From: Tachypleus tridentatus
Taxonomy: Eukaryota > Arthropoda > Merostomata > Xiphosura > Limulidae
Assembly (NCBI RefSeq): GCF_004210375.1
Contig: NC_134828.1
Coordinates: 23,304,400-23,368,399 of the forward strand
Reading direction: 5' to 3'
DNA length: 64,000 nt
Shown here: positions 48,901 through 59,089 of the stretch, piece by piece
Layout of the letters: the number at the start of each line of letters is the position of its first letter
Position numbering within the stretch: the stretch's first letter is position 1
Made by a program: the position numbers and the translations under genes
Notes under the pieces: generated by a model
What the model saw: only the letters and a program-made list of their open reading frames with translations
The model's database searches: none
What the model was told of the DNA's origin: nothing

Positions 48901-51900
48901 GTCTTTCTGTTGGTTACAAGTGGGTGTCTTTCTGTTGGTTACAGGTGGGTGTTTTTCTGTTAGTTACAGGTGGGTGTCTTTCTGTTGGTTACAAGTGGGT
49001 GTCTTTCTGTTGGTTACAAGTGGGTGTCTTTCTGTTGGTTACAAGTGGGTGTTTTTCTGTTAGTTACAAGTGGGTGTTTTTCTGTTAGTTACAGGTGGGT
49101 GTCTTTCTGTTAGTTACAGGTGGGTGTCTTTCTGTTGGTTACAAGTGGGTGTCTTTCTGTTGGTTACAAGTGGGTGTCTTTCTGTTGGTTACAAGTGGGT
49201 GTCTTTCTGTTGGTTACAAGTGGGTGTCTTTCTGTTGGTTACAAGTGGGTGTTTTTCTGTTAGTTACAGGTGGGTGTCTTTCTGTTAGTTACAAGTGGGT
49301 GTCTTTCTGTTGGTTACAAGTGGGTGTTTTTCCTGTTAGTTACAAGTGGGTGTTTTTCTGTTAGTTTACAGGTGGGTGTCTTTCTGTTAGTTACAGGTGG
49401 GTGTCTTTCTGTTGGTTACAGGTGGGTGTCTTTCTGTTGGTTACAGGTGGGTGTCTTTCTGTTGGTTACAAGTGGGTGTCTTTCTGTTGGTTACAAGTGG
49501 GTGTTTTTCTGTTGGTTACAAGTGGGTGTCTTTCTGTTGGTTACAAGTGGGTGTCTTTCTGTTGGTTACAAGTGGGTGTTTTTCTGTTAGTTACAGGTGG
49601 GTGTCTTTCTGTTGGTTACAAGTGGGTGTCTTTCTGTTGGTTACAAGTGGGTGTTTTTCTGTTAGTTACAGGTGGGTGTCTTTCTGTTGGTTACAAGTGG
49701 GTGTCTTTCTGTTGGTTACAAGTGGGTGTCTTTCTGTTGGTTACAAGTGGGTGTCTTTCTGTTGGTTACAAGTGGGTGTTTTTCTGTTAGTTACAGGTGG
49801 GTGTCTTTCTGTTGGTTACAAGTGGGTGTCTTTCTGTTGGTTACAAGTGGGTGTCTTTCTGTTGGTTACAAGTGGGTGTTTTTCTGTTGGTTACAAGTGG
49901 GTGTCTTTCTGTTGGTTACAAGTGGGTGTCTTTCTGTTGGTTACAAGTGGGTGTCTTTCTGTTGGTTACAAGTGGGTGTCTTTCTGTTGGTTACAAGTGG
50001 GTGTCTTTCTGTTGGTTACAAGTGGGTGTCTTTCTGTTGGTTACAAGTGGGTGTCTTTCTGTTAGTTACATGTGGGTGTGGCAAGAGGAGGTACAATTTT
50101 GTATTTGATAGCACTGTAACCAAACAAGAGTGAAGGCTGAAAATTTAACTTTGTCTGAGCAATGACATTATTATAATTAGTAATTTACATTAAACTTCAT
50201 ACTTCTTTGAGGGGTGGTGAATAAATTAGGGTTGATAAAATGCATAGGGTAAAAATGTCACATTTCACACACTAGGGGAAATTCAGGATTTTTAAAAATG
50301 TTTTATAAAAGGTAAGAACCTAAAACTTGAGAGAGGGTTAAAACAAGAAGAAAAACTCAGAAGGTTCTAGTAACATGATGTTATAATATAACCATCAGCA
50401 ATTTGTAACTATTGAACTACACAAAGTCTAATTTGTAAACAAGCTTGCAATCAACTGTCACTTTTAAAAATAACTAAATTGAACATTTATGCTATGTAAT
50501 TATCTTGCATTAAATTTAAATAGAAACAGTCATGTATATCTAATGGGAATGTTAATTATAAATCATATTGTAAGAAGCATCATGCAACTAATTTTTTTTT
50601 TTTGGGGTGCAGAGTCTGAAAACAAAGCACTTTTATTATCATTGGTGAATTATTAATCATACAAATAATAAATCGGGTGCATTTTAATTTTTTATTACAC
50701 AGTTTCCACTGTTGTTGGTTTCACAAAGACAAATATTTTGAACACATTTATTCAAATGCATAAACTTGAACATGGAATTATTAAAAACTGTGTGTCAAAA
50801 GCATTTGGGGTGACTCATGATTGCCCATGGCATAATATCACTGGATCAACAAAGTTGTTGAGAACTAAAACTTAATAATTTATTAGAAAAAGTTAATGAC
50901 AAAATAATACACAGTTCATAATTATGACATAAAAAACCTAATTGCTTCTAACATGTCAGTAGCTCTGTTAGCTTCCTCAGTTTGCAGAATGTAAATGGAG
51001 CTAAAGTCAACACTTGACTATCAGATAGCAAACTCTATTTCTGGATTTTTACCTGAGTATGAATATTTTTGACAAGATTGCTAATATAGGCTATCCCTCA
51101 AATTATTCTGTTGTTTTTATATTGTTGCACTTCCGACCCTATACTGAATAATTCTGTTTTATCCTGTTATGACACTCAGACCTGACGAAAAGTGGGTGAA
51201 AACACTTATTTTATATGTAAACTACATATGAGATCTTCACACATTATTAATAATTTAATAATTATTAAAATAATTTTTATTTTTTGTGTTTGGCCCTTAC
51301 TTCATTAGAGGCTATCAGTCAAAAGCACTTGTAAAGGATGACATCTAACATCCAAGCTGATTTGGAATAATTGTGAAGTTGAAACTATAATGATTTTTAA
51401 AAGTCTAGAATTGTGATTTAGGATGAGCCTTTGAGGTTCTGTGATTTGGTCACTAAAAAAGATATTAATATCTTTTTTGAAAAAAATGTATAGAAAATGT
51501 TTTGTTTTTCACTCTTATATTTGTTACACTAGTTGCAGGTTTATCATATAATTTGAAGTCAAAGAACTAGAATTAGTAAGAAAATGTTGATGTTGTAATA
51601 CAATTTATAGCCAATGGCTGATCTTGTTGCTGGTGAACAAAGCTTGTCAGAATGTGAATTACTCGACCTAGATTCCTCAGAACTTCAGTACGTGTTTGGA
51701 CCTGACAACACAACTTGTGAAAATTACCAACAGGAATTGGATCGGCTCAGACACGTGTAAGTTTTTGTTGTTTTTTTTAAATTCAAAATAAGCCTATGAG
51801 TTATTATGTAATTATTTTAGTGGAATAAAGCTTGAATATATTCGATAAAAGTTTTATGCGATCTATTTCTTGCATATATTTTACCATAATGTAATGTTTA

Positions 51901-54900
51901 GAAGAACAAGAGACCTATTGGTCTATCTCATCTCTTGCATACTCTAAAGTAAACTTTTGTAAATTAAAAAAAATATATCTAAAAGCCGGCTGTTATCATT
52001 CATATACGTATCAAGCTTTCTCTTAAACTCACTTAAATTTACTGCTTCATGACATCCAGAGTCAACCCATTCTAGAAGTAAACACCCTCTTAGTATAAAA
52101 ACCTGTCTCAACTGAACATGACTCCTACTCTGCCAAAATCTTTATTTGTGTTAACTAGTCCTTTTGTTCTCACTGTTAAATATGTTAAAATATGATACAT
52201 TAACACTGTCAATTCACATCATAATTTTAAACACCTTGCTCAGAATTGGTTCCCTTCCAGTCTTCTTTTTTCAAGAGAAGACAGTTTTAAATAACTTAAT
52301 CTCTTCTTGTATGACAACTTTCCAAACAAGGCACCATTCTAGTGACCTCTTCTTAGACCTTTACAACAATTCAGTGTCCTTCTGAAGGAAAGACTGAAAC
52401 ACAGTATTTCAAGTATGGCCTAACCATTGATCTATATAATGAAATTAAATCATCTTTTGACTTAAGACTTTAGACTAAAATCCTACATGCTTAACTGCTA
52501 GCAACAGTACACTGTTTGGATTGTTTTACATTCTTAACTACCAGCAACAGTTTGGATGGTTTTAGAGACTGATGAACCTTTATACCAAGATCTCTTTCTT
52601 TCATGACATTGTTAAGGTTATTTCTATTTCATGTTATGGTAACTCACATGCATTACCTTGCATTTGTTGTAATTAAAACCAATCTGCTATTTATTCACTC
52701 AACTCACTAAATAATCTAAATCATTTTGTAAATCGGCAGCGTCCTCTTCACAGCTATCAACACCAATATCTTAATATCATCTGCAAGTTTAAGTAATTTA
52801 TTGGCCATTTCTTCATTGATGTAAATCTAAAAGAGGAAAGGTCCTAAGACTGAACCCAGAGGTACCTCACTTGTGACATTAATCCAGTCTGACTGAACTC
52901 CATTTATAACAACAACCCTCTGCTTTCTTCCATCCAGCCACTCTTCTATCAGATTAGTTAACTCATTTCCCACACCTATAGAAATATTTTTAAGATGTTT
53001 ATGTAACATCTTGTCAAACACTTTTATAAAAATCCAGATGCACCAAATCTACCCTGATCTACATAAGCAATAACCTTTTCAAAGAATGTCAAAAGATTTT
53101 TAAGGCAAGATTTTTCCTTAATGAAACCATGCTGAATATCCAATGAAATTCTAAATTTTTTTAAAATGACTTAATGAAGCATTTTTTTTATTGAATTTTT
53201 AAATCTTTTCACACAACTGATGTAAGATTAATAGGTCTATAAATTACTAGGACAATTTTTATTACCTTGAAAAGAAGAGTGACATTAGATAATTTCAAAT
53301 TCTCTGGTTCCTTCCTGCTATTCAAGGACCGATTAAAGTACTATCGGGTGCCTCACACGTCAAATCTTTAACTTTTCTTTAAAACCCATGGGGAGAACTT
53401 TACCGTACAACTTCTTAATTTTTCTTAACCAGCTCAGAATTAATGGAGTCATATTGTTTAATCTTGTTTCCATTTATCAGCTGTTCAAAATATTGAATAC
53501 TGCTTCAACCTTCATTAGTAAAAGATCAAAGAAAAAGCTAGATTTAATAACCCAGCCATATTATAATCATTAGATACGAGTCTTCCTTTGTCATCTTTCA
53601 AGGGTTCTACTATATTCTGACATTTCATAGGCCCTTAATTTAAGAAATCATTCCTCTTAACTTTTACAGTTTAAGCCAACCTTTCTTTATATTTTTTTTG
53701 ATGTCCTAATTTTCTGTTTCACCAACTTTCTTGATCTTCTATAGTATACTAAATATCCTGTCAGTTTAAATATCTTAAACTTGTGATAATTTTCTCTCAT
53801 ACCCTTTGTGAGCCAACCTGGTTTTTCACTTACAGCTATCCTTATCTTTCTATAAGAAATGTTTATCTTAAATATTGAAAAATTTTAAAATCTTCCTCAT
53901 TTGATCAGTGTTTCCAAATAACTCAGCTGCCCTACTTACAGTAAATAATTCTTGTTATGTACCTTCAGAATTTACTTTTTGGAATTTGTAACCAAATTAT
54001 CATAATTCTGATCTCCATATGCAGCAAAACATCAGTCGTCACAGAGAAATAATCATTTCCATACAGATATTCTTCAGTTTCTATCATCTCAACAATATCT
54101 ATATTAAATATTAACAATAAATCTAAAATAGCATTGTTTCTTGTGGGCATGCTGTGTATATATGTATATATATAAACATATTTTCTATGTAACTAACACA
54201 TTTAATACACTGTGTAACTACATGGTGTTCAGAAAGTCACTGTGCACTTATATATTTATTAACAGACATGTTTCAATATAGAATACAGGAGGTAAATATG
54301 AATGACAATTATAAACAATGTTGAGAGTGACCCCCGTTGGCCCAAATACAGGCCTGGATCCTTCTTATTTTGTTTCTAAACACTGCTATCAGTTGCTGGC
54401 TTGAAATAGACTGAACAAAATATGATTACAAAACTGCACAGTGACTTTCCAAACACCATGTTTTTAATATATTATGTATGTATATATAAAATTACAACAA
54501 AATTATGCTGGTATATCTGTGTACATACATGTGTATGTTTTCTTATGTAACTAACACTTAAGAGTCTGCGTAACTATTTATTTGATAACTTATGTATATA
54601 CATATATGTATAGCTACAAACAAATTAGGGTGGTGTCTTTGTGTGTACATCTATATGTATGTTTGTTTTTCTCAGTTTACAGGTTACAGAAGAAGCCAGG
54701 GTCAAAGAACATGCACAAGAAAGGTCCATGGATGTCAAAGTGACCGTCTTACAAGACAAACTGAAAAAGCTTGATATTGAAGATTTTACCTCTGATGCTG
54801 CGCTTATAAGGTTTGGACAAAATTGGATTTTAGTTTATTCAAAATGATAACTTCCACAATTTGAGTAGTGTTTAATATTATGATAATCAGTATTTATGTG

Positions 54901-57900
54901 AGCTAATTTATCTTTATTTCATGTGATTCTTAGATATATAAGCACATATATGCTTAAGTTAAAAATTTTTTAACTTAAACCTCGTTAAATGTAACAAAAG
55001 TATAAGTAAGATATAATGATGCTGGATTCTAAAGAGAGAGAATTGTTATATGAAGATGTAGTGTAATATATTTGTAGTTATTGTAGAAGAAAACAATTAC
55101 TATTTTATAAGTTTGGAAAAATTTTAATGTGATGTTTATTTCTTGTCAGAAAGCATCAAGAACAAATGGAGAACAGCCAACACTCTGTTCAGCATCAGGT
55201 TCTAGAGCTGCTTAAATCAGCTGTCCCAAATGCTGTACAGCAATACGTACAGATGAACAGTGCTGTAGTGATCACGGGGGACTATCAGCTAAAACTTGCT
55301 CGACAAGAATATTTCCTTGATAAGCAAAATATTGTGAGTCATATATTTTCATTTGAGATTGTTAAATATGAGATTTTTAATGCTGGCTTCATTTTATGAA
55401 ACATTCATGGTTTCTTTTTCTCTCTTTTTACTTCTTTCCCATGACGTTTTGGCCTGGTCATGCAGCACTTGTTAAATCCATAGGTGGCAGGACGAGAAAG
55501 TTATTGTTCTCCTAAGAGTATATGGAATATGTTTTGAAATGATCCCCTGCAGTTTTAAGCATTTTACTGGGTTAATGTCCCTCACATAGGTAAGCATCAT
55601 GTACTGAAAAATGAGGGCTGTGGATAATTTCGTCATTGTTTAATCACATCAGAAGGCTTCTAATTGCTTTAGTAGGCTTGTATCCATGGCTTCTGAGTAT
55701 TTGTTGTTATATGATTTGACATTTTTAAGAACCCTCGTGTAAGTTGTTTATTTTCAATAATTATTGGTTGCAATTTAAAACAGACAGTGTTTTTAGGAAA
55801 ACATTTTAAGAAATATTTTTTGTTATTACTCTCTTTGTTTTTCAAACTTCTATTTGATATCAGTAAGCTACTGTTGTGGAAAAAATAAAATGAGTACTAG
55901 ATTGAATTCCTCAACCTGCTGAACCAGTCACTGAGCTTCTGATTTTACATTTAGGTAGCTTTCATTTTACTTCAGAGGTTCTTTAAAAGTTTCCTAATGG
56001 CAGCTTTCTTTAATAAAAGTTTTGTGGTTAAATTGTTTGGTGATTATTATTATTTTTTCTTTGTTATTACATATATTTTATCATGAAAATTATTTTGAAT
56101 TGTTAGCTTAGGGTATTGATGTAGCATTAATCTGAATTATTAACCTGGCTGAACCTTGTGAGGTATTATTAGGATTATGTCCAAAATTGTCGCCAGCAGT
56201 TAGGATACGTAACTGATGAATTACTAGATTCAAATAATTTTACATAAAGATTTATTAAATTAACTAAATATATTCATTACTGGGTTAGTTCTTATGATAT
56301 AAGTAGTTTGCTTTTTATCAGAAGTTAATAATAATAAAGAGTCGTGGATTGCTATGAATTTTGTATTTTTTCTAGATTCATAGAGAATTATAAACAGAGA
56401 AAATACGTGTAATTTTAGGGGTAGACACACGTAAAATGGTACAGGATATAGTATTACATAATAATTACATTTATTTAAAACTTAAATAGTATTACATAAT
56501 AATTACATTTATTTAAAACTTAAACAAAAATATCTAATAGAAAAATAATTAATTGGAGGATTATTTTGGAACTGAAAAAAACAACCACCACCCTTGTATA
56601 CAATCAGCCTTCTTCCTGTGGGGCCCTTGAACTTTATGTTGACTTTCTGAAATACAGACTTTAAAACAACCATTTTTAGAAAGAATTATCTTTCTTTGAA
56701 CATAATACTGTATCAAACAAGCAATTGTTTCTGTAAATCCTATCCTTTTTTTCGATATTTTTTGTTCTATTAAATAATAGTGCACAGTATGATGTGATAT
56801 TGTTTTACTTTTCATTTTGTGTTCATTCTATTGGACGTATGTTTAGAATTTCTAAATTTCAGTGTGCCAGATGTATGTACAATGTTTTTTTAAGCTGGTT
56901 CCCTACTTTTGTTATAGTTTAAACACTGACAATTAGTCCACTTAAATCTAGCTTTCTAATACTGAAGAATTTACTGACTTATTTTTCCCACAAATCTGTA
57001 TCAGGTGATAGAACATCTCCTTAAGCAGCGAGCAAGGCAAGAGTTCCTGCAGATGGTCATGGAAGTGGAAGCCCAAACTCACAGAGATCTCTATAGTTTG
57101 CTTCAGAAATTACAAAACACATTACAAGAAGAATGGAAGGAATTTGAAGAAAGAATGGTAAAATGAGTAGATCATTTCAGCCATAATTGTTTTATATTAT
57201 TAATATATCTGGGTTAGTTTTAATTATAAAACATAGACTTCCAGTGGAGATGGAGTATAATACTTTCAGGTTTCAGGAACTCTTCATGTCTTTCGGGCTT
57301 CAGTAACTTGGTTAACTGTCCTACAGATGGTTCTAGGACATTTCACTACTGGTATTTTTGTTGCTGGGGTATTTCGTTACCTGGTACTTTTACGTCATAA
57401 TCTCCCTAACTATCTTATTAAAGATCATAAAATAAAAATATTTTGTCAATATTAGTTCATTAGACAAACACATCAGTAAGTAAAATATTAGAAAATATTA
57501 GTTTATTAGAGAAATAATCCTTCAACATAAAAATGGCTCTCATGTTGTAAAACATTTTATTTAAAATGATACAAGATCTGAACATTTTAAAAATCATTTA
57601 AGCTCTGAGCAATTTCACAAACAGAGCAAAGTTTATTTGTTGGGTCATAAGCCTGTAACCCAGCCACTGCTATATTAAGTAATTTATACATAGTTGGAAC
57701 AGACAGCGAGTGAAATACCCTAGTAATGTAAAAACTGGTAGCAAATTATTCAGCCACCTTTTAGATCAACAACATTTGTTGTAACTGTACATTGTAAATG
57801 TAGATGTATTTTATAAATGACTGTTTATAAATCATGGAAGTCTTTATATTTCGGTTACAATAAAACCTTCCATGAAGTAATTAATGTAATTAAAAGAAGT

Positions 57901-58859
57901 TAAAGAAACATGACCCGAGACTGTCAATGTCTCTGCAGATTGCACATTTAGCTAAAGGTAATGCCAGAAAAATACAAGTTTAATTCAGCGTGGCAGGATT
58001 TAAGAATTGTGACAGTTTTATTTTGGGTCCCGAAATTTCCTTTTGCAAAGTTTTTTTAAACCCTGAAAGTATTACTGTGCAAAGTATTAATTTTAGTGTT
58101 AAAAATACACAGAATACACGTAATGTTTTCTCTAAATATATTAAAAACAAGTTTTAATTTGAGAATAAGTTTTAAAAAGGTCCTCAAACAAGCAGATGAG
58201 TTTTTTGTGTGCTTCATTAATACAGTGTGAAATGACAACAGTTCAGCAGCAAATACAAGAAAGATCTGCATCTACAATAGATTCAGCTGACATCACAGGG
58301 AAAGCACTTCTGAACATTCTAGGTATCTGTGTATTTGGACTTTGATCATCCACAAATAGTTTATATATATAGAAAATAACCATGATAGATAATTTTATAA
58401 CCAGTAAAAATGAAATTGTTAAAAGAAATATGTGGAATATTTTTTCTGTGTACATAAACAATAAACCAAGACTAGCAAGTAAATATTCAGTATGTTTTAG
58501 AGATCTTTAAAATACAATCATAAATGACCACACGTGTTTAAATATTAGAAGAGTTTGGCTTTGCAGTAGTTTTCTTTGTATCATAAAATGGTGCTATTTC
58601 AAATGATTTCTGTACTTGAGATGGACTGTTGTGAAACTTTTGCCTTTGTTTAAAAAATAATCAAAATGGAACATGACTTCTTCTGTAAGCTTTAAAGCTT
58701 GATTGTTTCTACAGAGGGAAGTGATACTGCTTATGGCACTCTGTTTCCCACATATGCTGGACTTGCAGAGGCTGCTGAGAAGTTAGAAAAACAAAACAGA
58801 GCTCTGCAGGAAAATATTCTGACAAACCGTATGGAACAGGTGCAATGCTTAGATTCACT
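33777..58859 (+). CDS. HAUS3: HAUS augmin-like complex subunit 3 (3' partial)
   Basis: HAUS3 is a coiled-coil subunit of the eight-protein augmin complex, which recruits gamma-tubulin ring complexes to the side of spindle microtubules. Eleven exons join in frame: 33777-33967, 34498-34605, 39127-39210, 39638-39749, 46064-46276, 51611-51756, 54676-54810, 55150-55333, 57005-57157, 58226-58322 and 58715-58859 (about 522 codons against about 600 in human). Recognition rests on the N-terminus (FLQTLIKVGFPGA, LDGCSFDWMFE, FLDWFCDSV, NVLTEEEL) and the conserved middle (AVVITGDYQLKLARQEYFLD, HRDLYSLLQKLQ). Long stretches are heptad-like. A TTATGTCAG acceptor at 33756, 20 bases before the ATG, suggests a 5' UTR intron. 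A second ATG at 33789 is in frame. The last exon here ends in phase 2 at CT|GTAAGT; the final 80-110 residues are not found before 64000. Introns hold three large minisatellites and several transposons. Confidence 0.95.
34498..34605 (+). CDS. HAUS3: HAUS3 exon 2
   Basis: Acceptor TGTATTTTAG, donor GAG|GTGAAG. Reads YEELKSRGSVLKEEVLEKAL and FESQSVPLDVL. Confidence 0.9.
34943..35347. repeat. 204-bp tandem duplication in HAUS3 intron 2
   Basis: 34943-35146 is repeated at 35147-35347 with a handful of changes (GTGGCTCATAGAACAGCTCT against GTGGCTCATAAAACAGCTCT). Confidence 0.93.
35348..36772. other. HAUS3 intron 2, no feature seen
   Basis: AT-rich intronic DNA. The open frames are short and resemble nothing known. 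Confidence 0.5.
36773..38870 (+). mobile_element. Degenerate DIRS-like retroelement in HAUS3 intron 2
   Basis: Pieces in order: a PVEAHLSCFADF segment (about 37440), an LFLVFTSTFLLFP segment (about 37670) resembling the G-F-Y-S-x-x-F-x-V-P-K-K start of DIRS RTs, FMDGSQSEWGVSLND (about 38265) and WSLEEHSLHTNTLELLAV (about 38325), which are RNase H landmarks of DIRS elements, then GGTHS and VVDCISRQDHVL (about 38470-38615). Many frameshifts and stops. The tract is more C/T-rich than its surroundings. No tyrosine recombinase region is recognised. Confidence 0.7.
37745..38072. mobile_element. hAT-type MITE fragment nested in the DIRS relic
   Basis: Interrupts the DIRS reading pieces. Its right end is GGTTAAGAACCACTG (38058-38072), a typical hAT terminal repeat, and GGGGTGCGAG repeats occur at both ends. 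The left terminal repeat is eroded. Confidence 0.5.
39127..39210 (+). CDS. HAUS3: HAUS3 exon 3
   Basis: EEVSLIRAELSSVEARVNEL then THQRDVL: coiled-coil. Phase 2 at both ends; donor TTAAG|GTAATA. Confidence 0.9.
39638..39749 (+). CDS. HAUS3: HAUS3 exon 4
   Basis: Acceptor AATATTTTAG, donor AAACAG|GTGTGT. Reads SIQLSQYNHYGLLMEDLLRD, then LCKQQEQFVSVSKQ. Confidence 0.9.
39902..43700. repeat. Minisatellite, 76 bp x about 50, in HAUS3 intron 4
   Basis: Unit of 76 bp (AACTGTGTAGTAATCTAGCA ... TTGATGTCTTTTATTTTTGT, CTGTCAG). Variation is limited to a few positions: TTATTG/TTCTTG, GTCTG/GCCTG, CTCAG/CTTAG, GACAG/AACAG, CAGAAG/CACAAG. Every unit ends in a pyrimidine-rich tract and CAG like a splice acceptor, with AGTAACT upstream like a branch site. 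Confidence 0.97.
43701..46063. other. HAUS3 intron 4, remainder
   Basis: No gene. 44330-44760 resembles 47500-47900 (CACAAAATTTGGCAGATT against CATAAAATTTGGGAGATT; TTCATTCTAGAAT against ATTTCTAGAAT), an old interspersed repeat of unknown class. Confidence 0.4.
46064..46276 (+). CDS. HAUS3: HAUS3 exon 5
   Basis: Acceptor TTTTTAACAG, donor TGTCAG|GTAAGG; 71 codons in phase 0. Reads VSSSIHSTVEPIEGLISFYT, then FLDQLRAYIKKQFCQ. Confidence 0.92.
46781..47070. mobile_element. Candidate small DNA element with 24-bp perfect inverted ends
   Basis: 46781-46804 and 47047-47070 are exact reverse complements (CTTCAAACTTTGCTTTTGTG, ACCT). 242 bp lie between, without coding potential. No clear target-site duplication, so MITE status is uncertain. 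Confidence 0.5.
47071..48479. other. HAUS3 intron 5, part
   Basis: AT-rich intron; apart from the old repeat at 47500-47900 nothing is recognised. Confidence 0.45.
48480..50083. repeat. Minisatellite, 25 bp x about 64, in HAUS3 intron 5
   Basis: Unit GTGGGTGTCTTTCTGTTGGT TACAA. Variants: ACAAGTGGG/ACAGGTGGG, GTCTTT/GTTTTT, GTTGG/GTTAG. Two one-base insertions occur near 49331 and 49366. Since 25 is not a multiple of 3 and the unit has no stop in any plus-strand frame, all three frames stay open for long runs. These give a hydrophobic 25-residue repeat that is not evidence of a gene. Confidence 0.97.
50084..51610. other. HAUS3 intron 5, end
   Basis: No gene. ACCTGACGAAAAGTGGGTGA at 51180-51200 vaguely resembles retroelement ends but is not assigned. 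Confidence 0.45.
51611..51756 (+). CDS. HAUS3: HAUS3 exon 6
   Basis: Acceptor CAATTTATAG, donor CGT|GTAAGT. Reads PMADLVAGEQSLSECELLDL, then NYQQELDRLRHV; phase 0 in, phase 2 out. Confidence 0.9.
51895..54165 (-). pseudogene. Reversed LINE relic (CR1/Jockey-like ORF2) in HAUS3 intron 6
   Basis: On the minus strand 53021-52827 reads MFDKMLHKHLKNISIGVGNE, then LIEEWLDGRKQRVVVINGVQ and VTSEVPLGSVLGPFLF, the A-F-D to G-V-P-Q-G-S-V-L-G-P stretch of non-LTR reverse transcriptase. It continues as INEEMANKLLKLADDIKI (catalytic ADD) and KERDLGIKVHQSLK. Near 52080 EWVDSGCHEAVNLSEFKRKL is the C-terminal tail. Stops and frameshifts throughout. Confidence 0.82.
54221..54460 (-). mobile_element. 240-bp mariner-derived MITE
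   Basis: Inverted ends of 26 bp (CATGGTGTTCAGAAAGTCAC at 54221; its complement with a few mismatches ends at 54460). The minus strand inside reads SQQLIAVFRNKIRRIQACIW followed by ANGGHSQH, resembling the C-terminus of Tc1/mariner transposases (R-x-x-A-C-I-x-x-x-G-G-H). So it is an internally deleted copy retaining the 3' coding end. No clear TA duplication is visible. Confidence 0.7.
54676..54810 (+). CDS. HAUS3: HAUS3 exon 7
   Basis: Acceptor TTTTTCTCAG, needed for phase (the later TTTACAG would break the frame). Reads LQVTEEARVKEHAQERSMDV, then LQDKLKKLDIEDFTSDAALI. Donor TAAG|GTTTGG is weaker than the others. Confidence 0.9.
55150..55333 (+). CDS. HAUS3: HAUS3 exon 8 (conserved core)
   Basis: Acceptor TTTCTTGTCAG, donor ATT|GTGAGT. 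Contains VQHQVLELLKSAVPNAVQQY and VITGDYQLKLARQEYFLDKQ, the best match to vertebrate HAUS3. Confidence 0.94.
55334..57004. other. HAUS3 intron 8
   Basis: No gene. A 38-bp direct repeat (GTATTACATAATAATTAC) is at about 56451 and 56489. An 84-codon minus-strand frame at 56561-56815 is not recognised. Confidence 0.5.
57005..57157 (+). CDS. HAUS3: HAUS3 exon 9
   Basis: Acceptor CTGTATCAG, donor ATG|GTAAAA. VIEHLLKQRARQEFLQMVME, then THRDLYSLLQKLQNTLQEEW; 51 codons, coiled-coil. Confidence 0.93.
57158..58225. other. HAUS3 intron 9, no feature seen
   Basis: AT-rich, no repeat or gene recognised. Confidence 0.5.
58226..58322 (+). CDS. HAUS3: HAUS3 exon 10
   Basis: Acceptor TTAATACAG, donor CTAG|GTATCT. 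CEMTTVQQQIQERSASTIDS, then ADITGKALLNIL. Confidence 0.9.
58715..58859 (+). CDS. HAUS3: HAUS3 exon 11 (last in window)
   Basis: Acceptor TTTCTACAG, donor CACT|GTAAGT. GSDTAYGTLFPTYAGLAEAA, then EKLEKQNRALQENI. Open at phase 2, so at least one more coding exon must follow. Confidence 0.92.
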
Positions 58860-59089
58860 GTAAGTATTCTATCTGTGGAAACAACAATATATGTAGGACA
58901 TTTAGTTTTCATAGTATCAATTGACACTCTGATGTATGAAGTACAAATAACTGAAAGGAAGAAACTGTTTAGTGACGCTCACAATCAGTATTGGATAGAA
59001 AACCAAAAAATATTCAAAATTAACAATAAATAGTGCACAAAAGGTTAAAAAAAATGTTGTTTAGTATTTTAAAATAAGAGCAAGCTATA

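Noticed and set aside
48480-50083. Possible CRISPR array
   Set aside because: Repeat units are contiguous with no unique spacers, and the genome is eukaryotic.
48341-50133. Overlapping open frames of up to 222 codons in three plus-strand frames
   Set aside because: They are all translations of one 25-bp minisatellite inside HAUS3 intron 5; the frames are open only because the unit has no stops.
54592-54774. An open frame overlapping HAUS3 exon 7 in another frame
   Set aside because: Phase continuity with exons 6 and 8 requires the other frame (LQVTEEARVKEH); this one is a shadow.
56561-56815. An 84-codon minus-strand frame in HAUS3 intron 8
   Set aside because: No recognisable domain and no splice or promoter context; likely chance or a very old transposon scrap.
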